Of a DNA stretch of 61,811 nucleotides, positions 1 through 10,555 are shown piece after piece. The position numbers and the translations under genes were made by a program. Origin of the DNA: Schizophyllum amplum (Eukaryota > Basidiomycota > Agaricomycetes > Agaricales > Schizophyllaceae); NCBI GenBank assembly GCA_007026445.1, contig VDMD01000129.1, positions 1 through 61,811 on the forward strand, read 5' to 3'. Every line of letters begins with the position of its first letter. The stretch's first letter is position 1. The notes beneath the pieces are model-generated. The model made no database searches, was not told the origin of the DNA, and saw nothing but the letters and a program-made list of their open reading frames with translations.

Positions 1-1835
1 CGGTCAGTTGCCCAATAGACTGCATGTCAGCAAGGTGTCTGCATTTTTGAACGCTCTGGGTGTTGTCGTCAGTATACCTCGTTCCAAACCCCTCTCATCA
101 CTTCACTCACACCGCGACAACCGGCCCATCCGCCACCTTCTCCACAAGGACGCCGTCCTCGTTGAGACCTTCCCATTTCTTCGTTTTCTTTTTCTTCGCT
201 GTTGTCTTTGCACTTTTGGTCTGTTCTGTCACCTCTCCACCCACGCCTACCCACACCCGCCCATCCGCCAGGCCCGCGGCGAGCACCCTCGCGGGCGACA
301 TGGCGAGCGCGATGATGAAGGGCGGGGCGAGGCTCATGCCGGGACCTGTGGGGTCGAGGAGGCTACCGAGGTTGTGGGCTGAGGTAAGGGTTAGTTGGTG
401 AGAGCGCGAGGCTGGACAGCATTTTCTGGTTGCATGGAACGTAGGCGCTTTCTGGTTTGAACCGAAGCCAGGATGGAGGTGAAGCATGAGAGAGAGGGAA
501 CCGGGAAGCGGGAATACGGGTGGGAGAAGGGCATGGGTTACGACAACGCAAAACAAGACAACTCACGCATCTCCTGCCTCCCTAGCATAGCGCTCGAGTC
601 GAAGTCGGCGTGTAGGAGTACGTGGTCGTACCCGCCGCTGACCAGCTCACGCGGCCGGTCGGGCACGAAGCGGACGGAGGCGCAGATCTGTGGGGGTGAG
701 TGGGTTGGCGAAGAAAGGGCACGGGGTGAGCGAACAGGGAGCGAAGCAAGCATGTGGAACAAAACGCCAGTGACTGCTCCAAGGCCACCCATACTCACAT
801 TCTCATGTCTCCCTCGCATCCTCTTCACTCGCCCCGTCGCGCGATCTAGCACACCGACCGCGCCCGCGTCCGGTACAGAATGCGAGGTGCGTCCCAGAGG
901 GGTGGGCGGCTAGCTGTGTGCTGATGGGTGTTAGCTGGAGTTCGGGTATGGGAAGGAAGTTGAGGTTCGAGTGTGGGTAGAGGAAGAGAAGTGTGGGCAG
1001 AGAAGTGCCGGTGTATGGGCAGAGAAGTGCCGGTAACGGGCGAGCAGAAGGAGGTAGGGAGGATGAAGCAGGGAAGGGCAACCGACAACGAAGAGGACAG
1101 ATGCACCAGGTAGCAAGAGTAGAAATTCGAGCAACCCTCTGACCTCATTCAACGCATCCTCTTCCTCATCCTCTTCGCATAGGTCAATCGCCATCTTCGC
1201 GTCGGATGCGGTCTGTACCATTTTGCTCTCCTCGGAGAGGTCGAATTGGAGAGCCTGTGAGTAGGGTGGGTCAGTAGTTGAGATAGGGTAAGTAGTCAAG
1301 ATAATGCCACGTCTGTTGAATACATGGCGCCGACAATGGACAGACGTGAACCCGGCGACATTGAAAACCGTACGACTAACTCACCCTCCTTCCGCATGCA
1401 ACCCAGATCGTCCAAGGGCCGCGCTTCTTATCCGTCTCGACCGCGATAGATGCGACCTCGTCCCCCAAGGCGCGGACGGCGCGGGAGACGCGGCCGGTGG
1501 CGAGGTCATACATGCGGATGGAACCGTCGTCTGAGGGTGATTGGTGAGTTGTGAAATGTGGTTGAGGGAGAGGGAGTTGGTGAAAAAGGAGGGGAGGGGT
1601 GAGAGAAAGGCGAGGACGCGGTGTAAACAGGATTGATGATTGGGAGCAAAGGTATGTCAATGTGAGGCACAGGCAGGCTTATAAGGATCGAAATGTTGGA
1701 GAGCGTCGACAGTCAGACAAGGGCAGACAACAATCACTTACTGGAGCCAGCAACCAGCGCGTCTGCTCGCAGGTCGCGCGGGACGAGCGCAAGCGCCGTG
1801 ATCTGTGCGGGGGTGTGGAGGATTGTGGGGTTCAT
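1..1835 (-). CDS. WD40-repeat protein, WDR53-like (3' end outside window)
   Basis: Beta-propeller protein of the WD40 class, probably a scaffold. The start is the ATG at 1835, giving MNPTILHTPAQITALALVPR. Spliced exons then read NDGSIRMYDLATGRVSRAV, a block rich in acidic residues (CEEDEEEDALNE), LAAHPSGTHLAFCTDAG followed by LDRATGRVKRMRGRH, and VRFVPDRPRELVSGGYDHV. These look like successive WD40 blades, with Asp-Xaa-Ala-Thr-Gly turns and SGGYD in place of the usual SGGxD. A Lys-rich insert (KTTAKKKKTKKWEG) follows near 130-200. Introns of 50-150 bp separate the exons with GT-AG ends. Order and spacing resemble WDR53, but the resemblance is from memory of the family and not proven. The last visible exon continues past base 1, so the C-terminal blades are missing. 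About 315 bp separate this start from the next gene upstream on the same strand. Confidence 0.65.
995..1034. repeat. 18-bp direct repeat inside an intron of the WD40 gene
   Basis: GGGCAGAGAAGTGCCGGT occurs at 995-1012 and again at 1017-1034, with a partial third copy just upstream (GTAGAGGAAGAGAAGTGTG). It lies in an intron, so it explains an unusually long intron and codes for nothing. Confidence 0.7.
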
Positions 1836-2150
1836 GTTGAGTTTTCTATCTGCAGGGGAACTTCTGCCACCGGTTTTGGATGTAGTGCTTAGGTTGTGCA
1901 TGTCCGATAGGATGACGGTAGAGTGAGCCCCAGCCTGTGGGTAGCCGTGACGGTGGGATCAAAGTCAATTAGGCGCCGATCACCTGCATTAGGAAGGTAT
2001 TGTTCTCACTCTGGAGTCTGCACCTGCCGCGGACCAAAGCTGAGAGCAAGTACTCCACTGCCAAGATCCGTGGCTCAATTTTTGGCTAGCGCAGTCCGGA
2101 AGGTTCTGAAATTTTCTTTTTCGTCCAATAATACAAACAATCACCCTCTC

Positions 2151-3376
2151 TTACTCATTTTCCTCCAACCATCCCACCAACGGCGCCAACCCACCCGCCT
2201 TCCCATCCTCCATCGCAGTCCCAGCCGGCGCACACGTCCCCAGGAGCACCACTTCACCCCCCTCCCATGCATCGAACGTGAATGCCTGTCCAGCCGCGCA
2301 CTCCAGCCCCGCTCCCGCACCTTCTTCCTCGGCGTCAGGAAGGGTGCCGTGCGCGCCGACACCGCCATCCGCACCCAGCCCCTCGACACTGATTCCGCTC
2401 GCTGCAGCTGCACGCCGCTTCTCCAACTCGCGCTCGAGGACAGTGCGTACGCGCCCGGTGGCAAGATCTGCGGAGCCGGCCTTGATGAGGTCCGTCTTGT
2501 GCGCAAGGATGAGGAGCGCGGGGACAGGTTGGGAGGGCGGGATTGAGGATAGCGCGCGCATGACGGCGTGGAGATGTCTATGTAGAACGAAGACAGCGTT
2601 AGTAGGCGAACATATGATGAGCGGGAAGAAATACGCACTCTGCTGCACGAGCACCGTTACGCGAGACCGTGTTCGCGTCGACAACGAATGCGATGGCGCG
2701 TGCATCACCCAGATACTGCTTGAATTGATCGCGTACGCGCGGGTGTCCGGGTACGTCGATTACACGCAGGGGCTTGGGTGCCCCGAGTAGGGTGGCAAAT
2801 GAAGAGTTCGTCTGGAGCGATGCGTGCGTGGGAAGGGCGCGCTTGTATACCAGCTGCATGTACAAGTACTGAGTTCAGTGAACGAATCTGGGAAACGGGA
2901 GCATCGCGCACCGCGGAGAGTATGGCAGATTTGCCCGCGTCTGGGGGGCCTACGAGAAGAAGTGCGCTCCCCCGTGCGGAGGAGCGACGTTTTGTGAAGA
3001 GTACAAGGACTGTGCATATCAGGACGAGTATCTACGGCAGCAGGGACTGCCTGCGACTCACCAGAAACAAGCAATACAGCTAACGCAAGTGCGCCCAGCG
3101 CAAAACTTTGCGCGCCAAAGGGGGCCCAAGGGTAAGCACTTCAGGCGCTAGCGACCGGTCTGGGATGACCTGGGTGATAATTGAGGTGCTCGCATCTGTG
3201 CCCTGCGCATCCACTGCGCCAGACGAGTGTGAGGTGGGGAAGACAGGCGCGACCTCGGGTTCGAGGGACGCGGGTGCAGGCGTTTCCAATGTGTCAAAGA
3301 GGTAATCATTGTCGTCCAGAACGGGAGGGACGACGTCGGGGACGTCGACAGTCGTGTCTTGCTCGTCTTGGCTCAT
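2151..3376 (-). CDS. SRP102: Signal recognition particle receptor subunit beta (apparent frameshift near N-terminus)
   Basis: Membrane-anchored Arf-like GTPase of the ER that holds SRP receptor alpha and takes part in co-translational targeting. Exons give a hydrophobic anchor (FALGALALAVLLVSVLVLF), the P-loop GPPDAGKSA, then VIDVPGHPRVR (G3, DxxG) and AHKTDL (G4). In G4 a His replaces the usual Asn of NKxD, so nucleotide binding may be atypical. The C-terminal half carries a long Ala/Glu-rich insert before GEVVLLGTCAPAG and ends LEENE at 2151. The chosen start at 3376 (MSQDEQDTTVDV) begins a 90-residue acidic leader in one frame, while the anchor is in another. No GT-AG intron joins them cleanly, and one missing base near 3120-3132 would. 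A start nearer the anchor is the alternative. Family assignment is firm; the N-terminus is not. Confidence 0.85.
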
Positions 3377-3588
3377 GGCGTCAGTGAAGAGAGTCTTAGA
3401 GCGGGGGTCACACACGTCGATCGCGTCGGGCCGCGCTCCTGTTTCCAACTTGAACTTCCACTTCATCCTGGCTTCTTGCTAGTATCCTTCTCTGCGTCTT
3501 GTACTTTTGAAGCCTGGAGATACATGTTCCTCATGCCGCACATCTGAAAAGTAACAATCATCCTCTGTCCACTCACGCCAATAATGTA

Positions 3589-3660
3589 GGGACCATTACC
3601 CCTCAGTAATTGGGGACTATTACCCCTTACCGCAGTGAATATGGGGACCATTACCCCTTA
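3589..3660. repeat. Three copies of a GGGGACCATTACCCCTTA-type element
   Basis: Near-identical motifs sit at 3589-3603, 3611-3629 and 3642-3660, each with a G-run and a C-run around a short AT-rich core, so each is itself an imperfect palindrome. They lie between the SRP-receptor gene and the dioxygenase gene, about 225-295 bp upstream of the latter's start. A cluster of transcription-factor sites is the simplest reading; CCCCT also matches the stress-response-element core known in yeasts. Confidence 0.6.
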
Positions 3661-3788
3661 GCACTTGTGCGCTTCATCCCGCCTTCGCCAGCGCCCACCA
3701 CCAGATTCTGCCGACAAGGCCTTCTTCGTTCGTGTCGCCTTCGGTATCTGGAGGAGCCGATCGCGAAGGCTCTTATCGTCCATTCATT

Positions 3789-3794
3789 TATAAG
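3789..3794 (+). promoter_or_regulatory. TATA-like box of the dioxygenase gene
   Basis: TATAAG lies 95 bp before the ATG at 3884, followed by a CT-rich leader, the usual layout for fungal promoters. The match is short, so this is a suggestion only. Confidence 0.35.
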
Positions 3795-3883
3795 AACGCG
3801 GGGGTCGTTCTCCATCTTCCTCGCCAAGTCCTCGTACTCTTCCCCAGCTCGTATAACCCACTTCTCCCTCCATCTCACCTACT

Positions 3884-5281
3884 ATGGTTCAACTTCCTAT
3901 CACCCCAGGCGCCGTCACTCTGAGCGATGCGGAACGCGAAGTGTGTACTCTTGCAGCTGTCAATGTATGTGTACATACTGATGAAGGATTGCAGAGCGGC
4001 AAGTGGTCCCCCGCGAACCTTCAGCGTGCGCTGGAGCTGCTACACCGCGATGGTGTGGTCGTACTGAACAATACTGTCCCCGTCGCCGACCTTGAGAAAC
4101 TGCGCGACTCCATGATGCCTACCGCGAAGAAGATTAAGAACCAGAAGCTCGACCTCGAGCAATTCAATCATGGTGTTGCTTGTGAGTGCTCTTGTTCTCC
4201 CTCCTCGTCTTCCACGTGCCCTCTGTCTCCTTCACCGTGGCTAACTCATCAAGTCTTCAACTCGCCCCCTTCCCCGTTCCCATCCCCATCGGCCATCAAC
4301 TAACATCATTTTAGCCAACTTTCTGCAATCGCCGCCTCTCTCGGATCCTGCTCTTCAATTCCCGACCGTCTACACCAACCCCTTCGTCATCTCCTTCGCC
4401 GAGCACTACCTCGGCCCGGGGCTTCAGACGCCCTTCTGCACGGCGAACGTCGCCTGCGCAGAGACCGGCGTGCGCCAACCCGTGCACAAGGACGCATCTT
4501 ACCGCCACCCCGAGGCGCGCTGGGGAATGGTAGCCAACTTCTTGCTGTCAGGTGCGCATCAACGTCTCTTAAATGTAGACCTTTTTTCTCCCATCAATCC
4601 CCTTCCATTTCCCTTCTATCACCTCTCTGTGAACCACTCTCGCATGTTGCCCCTTCTCTAATACTTCACTTCTTAGACTTTGTTCCCGCCAACGGCTCGA
4701 CCGAGTTCTGGCTTGGCACCCATGTGAACACCGGGCAGCGCGACCAGATGTGGGCGACCACTGACGCGGACGCGCCCACCTGCGACATCAAGCCCGAGAG
4801 CCTCGAAGCGCGCCGCGCAGTGCGCGCTCCGTCGCAGGTGGACGTGAAGTTCGGGAGCGTGGTGCTGCGTGATATGTGCGTCTGGCACGCTGGAATGCCG
4901 AACCCCAGCGCGGACGACCGCATCATGATCGCCGTGCCCTACTTCCCGTCGTGGTTCCCGTTGGGGCAGAAGTTCAAGGTGCGTAGTCCTCGCCGCCTGC
5001 CTACCTTCTTTCCAGCCCTAGTCGCCGTCTTTTCCCTACTTATTCATCCACAGGCGCCCGAATCCGTCCGGCCCCTGTTCTCCTCCATCGCTCCGCGCGT
5101 CACTTACCACTGCGAGTACGTCCCTGATGCCGAATGGAACGCCGAGTTTCTCTCCGCGCCCATGAAGATCGCATACGCGGGGGTGGCCAGGGGCTCGGAG
5201 TGGAAGACCGTTGGCGACATTCCCGACGATGAGAAGGTGCTGAACCCCAGGTTCCAAGGAAATCATGGGGTGAAGTACTAG
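3884..5281 (+). CDS. Phytanoyl-CoA dioxygenase family (Fe(II)/2-oxoglutarate) protein
   Basis: Non-heme iron dioxygenase of about 336 residues that would hydroxylate an unknown small substrate using 2-oxoglutarate and O2. Five exons (3884-3940, 3995-4181, 4315-4551, 4677-4978, 5054-5281) join in frame with GT-AG introns. Family signs are the N-terminal helix with LLHRDGVVVLNN, the iron ligands in VHKDASYRHPE (His-x-Asp) and the distal His and 2-oxoglutarate-binding Arg in CVWHAGMPNPSADDRI. The sequence lacks a signal peptide, so a cytosolic enzyme is likely. Fungal members of this family include secondary-metabolite hydroxylases as well as general detoxifiers. Nothing around it (SRP receptor, BTB gene) suggests a biosynthetic cluster, and the substrate cannot be inferred. 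The upstream triple repeat at 3589-3660 may regulate it. Confidence 0.88.
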
Positions 5282-5517
5282 CGGTCAGTACCTGAGGGGC
5301 TATGAGCATGATGATACTGAAGGGGTCTTTTGCGTCGATGTACAGGATATCTGTATCTAAATGCTGCGACGAATTATGGATGTCCAACGCATCTCCGCCA
5401 AGTCATCGTCTGATGCTCAGCTACGAAATCCTGATCTCTCGCGCGCCGCCATTCATCCAAGTTTCGCAAGGGTCTGCACACATCTTCATATGCCTGCGTC
5501 AGCCAGGCTTCGTGGCC

Positions 5518-6528
5518 TCACAACATACAACACTCACACTTTCCGTCTCTCGCCGTGCTGCTGTCGATGTACGTTTTATCTGCTGGACAAGGGGCCATAG
5601 AGTTTGGCGCATGGGTGCATCGCGACGTCGTTTCATTCTCTCCTGCTTGCTTACTAGTACTCGGTGGCTGTTTTGCCGGATGCTGCGCCCTTGGCAGCTC
5701 GCAGGATGGCGGGCGCGTGTGCTCTGGGTCCGACGTCGGCGGGGCAAGCCCTGCGTTGAGCACGGCCTCCCTGAGGTCGAAAGCAGCTGAACCGGACGTC
5801 GTGGCCTTCAGCCTGTTCTCCCTGATGCGCGCCACTTCGAAGAAGGCATACAGCCCGAGTCGCTCCACGTCTGCGAAGCTCGGCCCCTCTTCCATCAGGC
5901 AAAGTTCTTCGAATGCTTGCAGGCGCCAGTGCGGTACATCCACCTCGCGCGACAGCACGATCCTGTCGGTGGCACTACCGACGAGGCTGCAGTGCACGTT
6001 GTCGAGTTCGGCGAGGGCGCGGACTCTGAGGGCTTCAAAGGACCACAGTTTCGCAAGACGGAGAATCGAGATCCATTCCTCTGGGGTTTGAATATCGCAC
6101 CGTCCAAGCTCTCTGTAAGCTGGTGAGCCGCCTGGACACTGTGAAAAGTTCACCGAATGTACGTGGGATATATTAACGACATGAATCTGTCGAAATCGCG
6201 GCGGCTGACGCCTTCAAGCCTCTTGACAGCGTTCTCGTCCGCATCGGAGAGATACTGGGCGGCGAATTCACGCGACCGTTTACTGAGGGGATACCTGTGC
6301 ACCTTGTACTGGGTGCCATCGTCGAGCTACGGATCATGGTCATGACCAGACAGTGGAATGAGCTACACCGACACGCACCTGGAAAATAACGCTGCGCGTG
6401 TCATTGAAGAAGTAGAGCCGATGCCTCGTATTAGGTGCGACATCGACCGCGGAAGAGAATGACGAGTCGCTGGATATCGTGCTGAAGGACTCAAGAGATA
6501 GAGAACGGGATCGCCCAACGGAAGACAT
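5518..6528 (-). CDS. BTB/POZ-domain protein (basidiomycete type)
   Basis: Small BTB protein of about 302 residues, a class greatly expanded in Agaricomycetes. Exons 6528-6379, 6326-6163 and 6112-5518 join in frame. After a Ser-rich head (MSSVGRSRSLSLESF) come the BTB strands (YKVHRYPLSKRSREF, then FDRFMSLIYP) and the block LGRCDIQTPEEWISILRLAK that follows the domain in this family. The Cys/Thr-rich tail shows no domain. Two ends are possible. Unspliced, it ends KCECCML at 5518, which resembles a prenylation CaaX box. However, GTGAGT...CTGACGCAG directly after the Lys codon forms a good intron, giving a stop at 5486 after KCI. BTB proteins are often adaptors of cullin-3 ligases, but no partner can be named. 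Function is unknown. Confidence 0.75.
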
Positions 6529-6566
6529 GGTGAAGCGCAATTTTTGCCGTGCTCCTCGAAGCCATT

Positions 6567-6574
6567 CTCTTATA
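6567..6574 (-). promoter_or_regulatory. TATA-like box of the BTB gene
   Basis: On the minus strand TATAAGAG lies about 40 bp before the ATG at 6528. Confidence 0.35.
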
Positions 6575-7044
6575 CTTGAATAAGCGCGCGAACCAGGTAT
6601 CGTTGCCGGCAAATCCTAGTACGGTCCACACCATCGAGCGCCACCCGGACCATTTGGCACGCCAGAAGCAAGGTGCGTCAGAGCCTAAATCAGAGGGAGA
6701 TGCAGATTAGCGCCTGCAGCTCGTCAGGCAGTGCAAAGGCAGTTGGGCAACAGTTGGGAGCTCTTCGCAGAACTCAAATGATCACGCACCGGTCAATCGT
6801 TCGTTCGGTCTCGCTGCCTCGACTCGGAATGCCAGACTTTGAGCCTCAAGTCACAGGCTTCCATACAACGCGTAAAGCCCATCATAGAGATTGAGAGCAT
6901 GCCAAATAATATACAACAATCCAAAGTAGGTGAAAAGCATCGAAGATGCTATATGATAAAGGCATTAGCACAGTTGTGAGGCGTAGCGATACCGATTCCG
7001 TTTCCCCCAGTAAAAAACACGACCCTCATGACTCTTGCCCGTTC
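6575..7044. other. Intergenic, no gene seen
   Basis: About 470 bp between the BTB promoter and the 3' end of the next minus-strand gene. It contains only short open frames with no recognisable protein. It should hold the 3' UTR of the membrane-protein gene. Confidence 0.5.
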
Positions 7045-8290
7045 TCAGACCTCCGGCACCCCGCTGTAATGTCCAGGACGTGCCTGCGGCGGGTTATACG
7101 GGGCGCCATTGGACCCGTCGTAAGGGTTGTACGAGAGGTGTGTAGCTCCTCCCATGGCGTAGGGAGTGCTCGAGTCGTACTGCGAGTCCGCAACATACGT
7201 GCTGGTCGGAGCTGGCGAGGACGGGAACGTCGACGGATCGGAAGGATCCTTCATGTCGCTGTCAGAAAACATGTTTGCTGGTGAGCAAAAGACACTTACG
7301 TAGAGCTTCGGGGTTGCCGTCCGATTGGGCACGAACTCCGTCTTCTCGCTGAAGGCTCCCGGTGTGGACGGCGGCAGAGGAGGCGTATGAGATGTGAGCG
7401 GCGGGGCCGCGGACGCTGGAGCCATGCCGGCGCGCTGCCGGCGACGACGCATCAGGAAGAACAACAACGCTCCAAGCAGACCAAGGCCGACGACACCACC
7501 GACGACGCCACCGGCGATTGCACCGACGTTTGTCTTGCTACCACTGCCTGACGACGAGGACGCGCTGCTGGGCTGAGCGCCGGGATCCGAGGAGCCGCTC
7601 GAAGAGCTTTTCGAAGCGCTGTACGTAGGCTTAGCGGAGCCTGTGGACTCGGCAGGATCCGAGTATGCATCATTGATAGCCGTCTGCAGCGAGAACGTAT
7701 CGTTCGACTGTCCGTAGGGTGAGCGTGGGCTGCTTGTGGTTTTGGGAAACAACGCACCACGACGTCCTGGTAGGCCCAATGCGGGACCCGCGTGCCGCTG
7801 GGGATGTCTTCCGGATACTGTGCGATGGCGACGCTCGAGCAGTTGGCAGAGTACGTGGACCATTCGATGTATTCTGCGTCCTGGCAGGCCGAGCACGCAG
7901 CCAAGACCGAGTAAAAGACGGTGTTGCACCGGCATTCCGTCGCATACGCAGGATCAGGACCGACGTATTGTTCGTCCGTCGCTAGGCTTGGGACGCTGAA
8001 TACTGTGACGGGTCGTCAGGGAGATGCACATCGATGTGCGTGGGAGACTCACTGCCGCTGTTGCAGACAGCGCCGAGGTAGACCAGGACGTCGCAGGGCG
8101 ACTGCGTAAGGGTGTTGTACGTCTATGTGAGGGTAAGCAGCCCGTCTTCGCGCTGAGACAACACACGCACCCAGTCGTAGTTCGAGTCGGTGCATTGAGC
8201 GCTGGCGCTGCTTGTGGAGTTTTGTCCCTCCACGCTGCGTGCAGACAACAGCGCGACGGTCACGGCGGAAATCGAACGAAGGACGACCAT
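7045..8290 (-). CDS. Secreted-topology single-pass membrane protein with Cys-rich ectodomain (copy 1)
   Basis: Predicted surface protein with an N-terminal signal (MVVLRSISAVTVALLSARS), an ectodomain with spaced cysteines (SPCDVLVYLGAVC, then CRCNTVFYSVLAACSACQ, then EWSTYSANCS and PHWAYQDVV), a Ser/Thr-rich stalk, one membrane helix (AIAGGVVGGVVGLGLLGALL) followed by the stop-transfer RRRRQR, and a Pro/Tyr-rich cytoplasmic tail ending HYSGVPEV. Exons starting at 8290 join through introns of about 40-60 bp. I know this layout from many Agaricomycete genomes, where it is annotated as hypothetical. It resembles fungal wall-stress sensors in design only (Ser/Thr stalk plus one helix), and no function is established. 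A clear relative lies at 16242-17419 on the other strand. Confidence 0.75.
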
Positions 8291-8357
8291 GGTGCGCGAC
8301 TGCTGTTATCCCTGGGAAGAGCGGAGGTCCCAGAAGCCGCGCCCTTGCAGCTTGGCA

Positions 8358-8364
8358 CCTTATA
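8358..8364 (-). promoter_or_regulatory. TATA-like box of Cys-rich membrane gene 1
   Basis: Minus-strand TATAAGG, within CATATAAGG, lies about 70 bp before the ATG at 8290. Confidence 0.4.
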
Positions 8365-8953
8365 TGCCCTTTACGAAACAAGGGGTATAACACAGCGCTG
8401 ATTGACAGGAGGGCACCGCTCGAGAGATCGTTGTCAATCTCCCCGAGAATAAGCGCCTGCCTGTCCGCAAAATGAACAAGGCACGCCGCTAAATCACGCG
8501 GATGCGGACACGCCTTGATCAATGCCCTTCGGCCACTGCCCGAGCCCCTCTATCCATGCATTCATCGCGGTGTCTGCGTAGGAAGATCCAAAAGAGTAGG
8601 AAAGGGAAGTCAAGAGAACAGAAACTGAAGAGCGAGAAGGGCGTCAAACAGCGACACTGCATGGGGTCACGAGTTACGGACAAGTCACCCCTCGGCCCGG
8701 AAGTAAGTACTCACACTGAATGCCTCCTTGCAGCTTTCGCCGCCGCCGTTCAGCAGAAGTCGGCGGAGAGCACCCATACAGGCCGCGCGCAAGCATTCAA
8801 TGGCAGGAAATTCATTATAAAACAGCCTTCCAACGGCTCAGATAAAAAGCTCCTTGCCACATTGATTCTTGAAGGTATCTGGCAACACCGGTCCTAACGA
8901 GAAACCCAGTCAGTAGGAACCGTGGTACTCTAACTTACCTTACTCTGACATTC
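8365..8953. other. Intergenic, no gene seen
   Basis: About 590 bp between the membrane-protein promoter and the 3' end of the first aldo-keto reductase. A 131-codon open frame at 8502-8897 has no recognisable motif, intron signal or domain and is not called. Confidence 0.5.
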
Positions 8954-10152
8954 TTAGTGCTGATAGTTGTACTTCCGCTTCACCACGCTCGACCCGACCT
9001 CCTCGATCCTAGTCATATCTTCCATACTCAGATCCGGCACGGCAAGGGTGTCCAGATATGCTCTAATGCGGCCCGCTTTGCTGCTCGTCCTGCATCGCGG
9101 GTTAGCCACATCGCGCATGTGTGCACCAGGACGAAGATAGTGGAGCGGAATGAGACTGATTAAACAGCAAAAAGTCGAACACGCACGTGACGACGACAAT
9201 CGCTTTTTGATACATCCACTTCATCAGCACCTGGCTAGGGGTAACGGCGGTGCCGCGCTGTGCACCGAGACGCTCAGCGATGTCCGCAAGCAACGGCTCC
9301 AGAGGACCGCTCGTCATCGCCTGCGCAAGTCAGATATCTACGCCTGACAATTGGGTTAAACAGCAGGACGAACCGGATAGAGGCCACCATACGACGCGAC
9401 TGTGATACCCTTGCTCTGGCAGAACTCTACCAGGGGCCGTACGGTCTGCCAGACATATGGATGCAGCTCAATCTGTGATTATTCAGTCAATGTCAACGTC
9501 AGTCAGATGTGTTCATGCCTCGCCCACCTGGTTGACCGCCGGCACCATTATCGCACCCTGCAGCACCGTCTGCAGTTCGGCGATGCCGAAGTTCGACACC
9601 CCGATGGATTTGGTCAGTCCCTGCGTCTTTGCCTCCTCCATCTCCCGCCACACGTCCGGAAGCGTGGCCTCCTTTTTGTACACCCCCGGTGAATGAATCA
9701 GGAAAAGATCAACGTAGTCGGTGCCGAGTTTCCTCAGCGATTCTTTGAGGGTTTCTGAGACTGACGGACCGCCATGCACAGAGTGCTGTCCGAGCTTTGT
9801 TGTGATGTAGAGGTCCTCTCGCGCCCTGCCGGATGTCTTGATGCCAGCGCCCTACAGTAATCGGAGATTCAGTACATGACCGACAAAGCAACTTTGATAA
9901 GTAGCGAGTGTCGAGTTCGAGCGCGAGTGAGGAAGGACCACGCACCAGTGACTCCTCGTTATTGTAAGCCTGCGCACCATCGAAATGTGTAACACCACAC
10001 TCGATAGCTTGCTTCACCGCCCGATTCGCATCCTGCATGAACAGCGCAGAGCCGGTACCGAAGGCGATCCAAGGGATCTTGCCACCGTCACTGAGTGTGT
10101 GCATCACCGTTTGCGACGTCCTGGACGCCATCTTCGACATCCTGGACAACAT
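8954..10152 (-). CDS. Aldo-keto reductase, copy A
   Basis: NAD(P)H-dependent oxidoreductase of about 299 residues that reduces aldehydes or ketones, cytosolic by prediction. Five exons (10152-9946, 9851-9528, 9472-9374, 9320-9187, 9089-8954) join in frame. The AKR signatures are present: IPWIAFGTG at the N-terminus, the catalytic Asp and Tyr in THFDGAQAYNNEESL, the region with DYVDLFLIHSP, SIGVSNFG, the catalytic His within VDLFLIHS, and QIELHPYVW. The start at 10152 gives MLSRMSKMASRTSQ; the Met eight codons in is a likely alternative. A sister gene sits directly upstream in the same orientation with introns at matching places, showing a tandem duplication. Fungal homologues act on pentoses, galacturonate or xenobiotic carbonyls; the substrate here is not known. 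Confidence 0.9.
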
Positions 10153-10183
10153 GCTGGAATAGTGAACAGTTGATCTTGCGACG

Positions 10184-10190
10184 TTATATA
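10184..10190 (-). promoter_or_regulatory. TATA box of aldo-keto reductase A
   Basis: Minus-strand TATATAA lies about 32-38 bp before the ATG at 10152, so the leader would be very short. Confidence 0.4.
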
Positions 10191-10555
10191 TGCTTAATGG
10201 GCGAGGCGCACGCGGTCGTTCGGCATCGCCCACTGGCGGCAATGGTTCCGCGGTACTCTGGCCCTTCATACGGCGTCCGTAGTTGTCGGAAACTACGATC
10301 ACTGACAGAGTCGAGTGGGTAACCCAAAGAGGTTTGGATAACGCAAGGCGGTGACAACTTGAACAAGCTGGCGTGCGAGCATAGACTCCTAGCTCGGCGC
10401 ATGAGCGTGGATGTGTAATTTGGCACATATAATGATCCTCGCGAGTGGGAGCGATAAGAGTTAAACTCAACCGAGCTTCGAAGCTGAAAAGCGCGTTAAC
10501 AATTGGTTTTATGATCTGCGTACTGTACAATTTTGTCCTGATTATAACACGTTCT
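10191..10555. other. Intergenic between the two aldo-keto reductases
   Basis: About 365 bp holding the 3' end of copy B and the upstream region of copy A. No gene or repeat is seen. Confidence 0.5.

Noticed and set aside
8502..8897. A 131-codon open frame between the first Cys-rich membrane gene and the aldo-keto reductases
   Set aside because: Low-complexity and basic throughout, no homology recognised, no splice signals.
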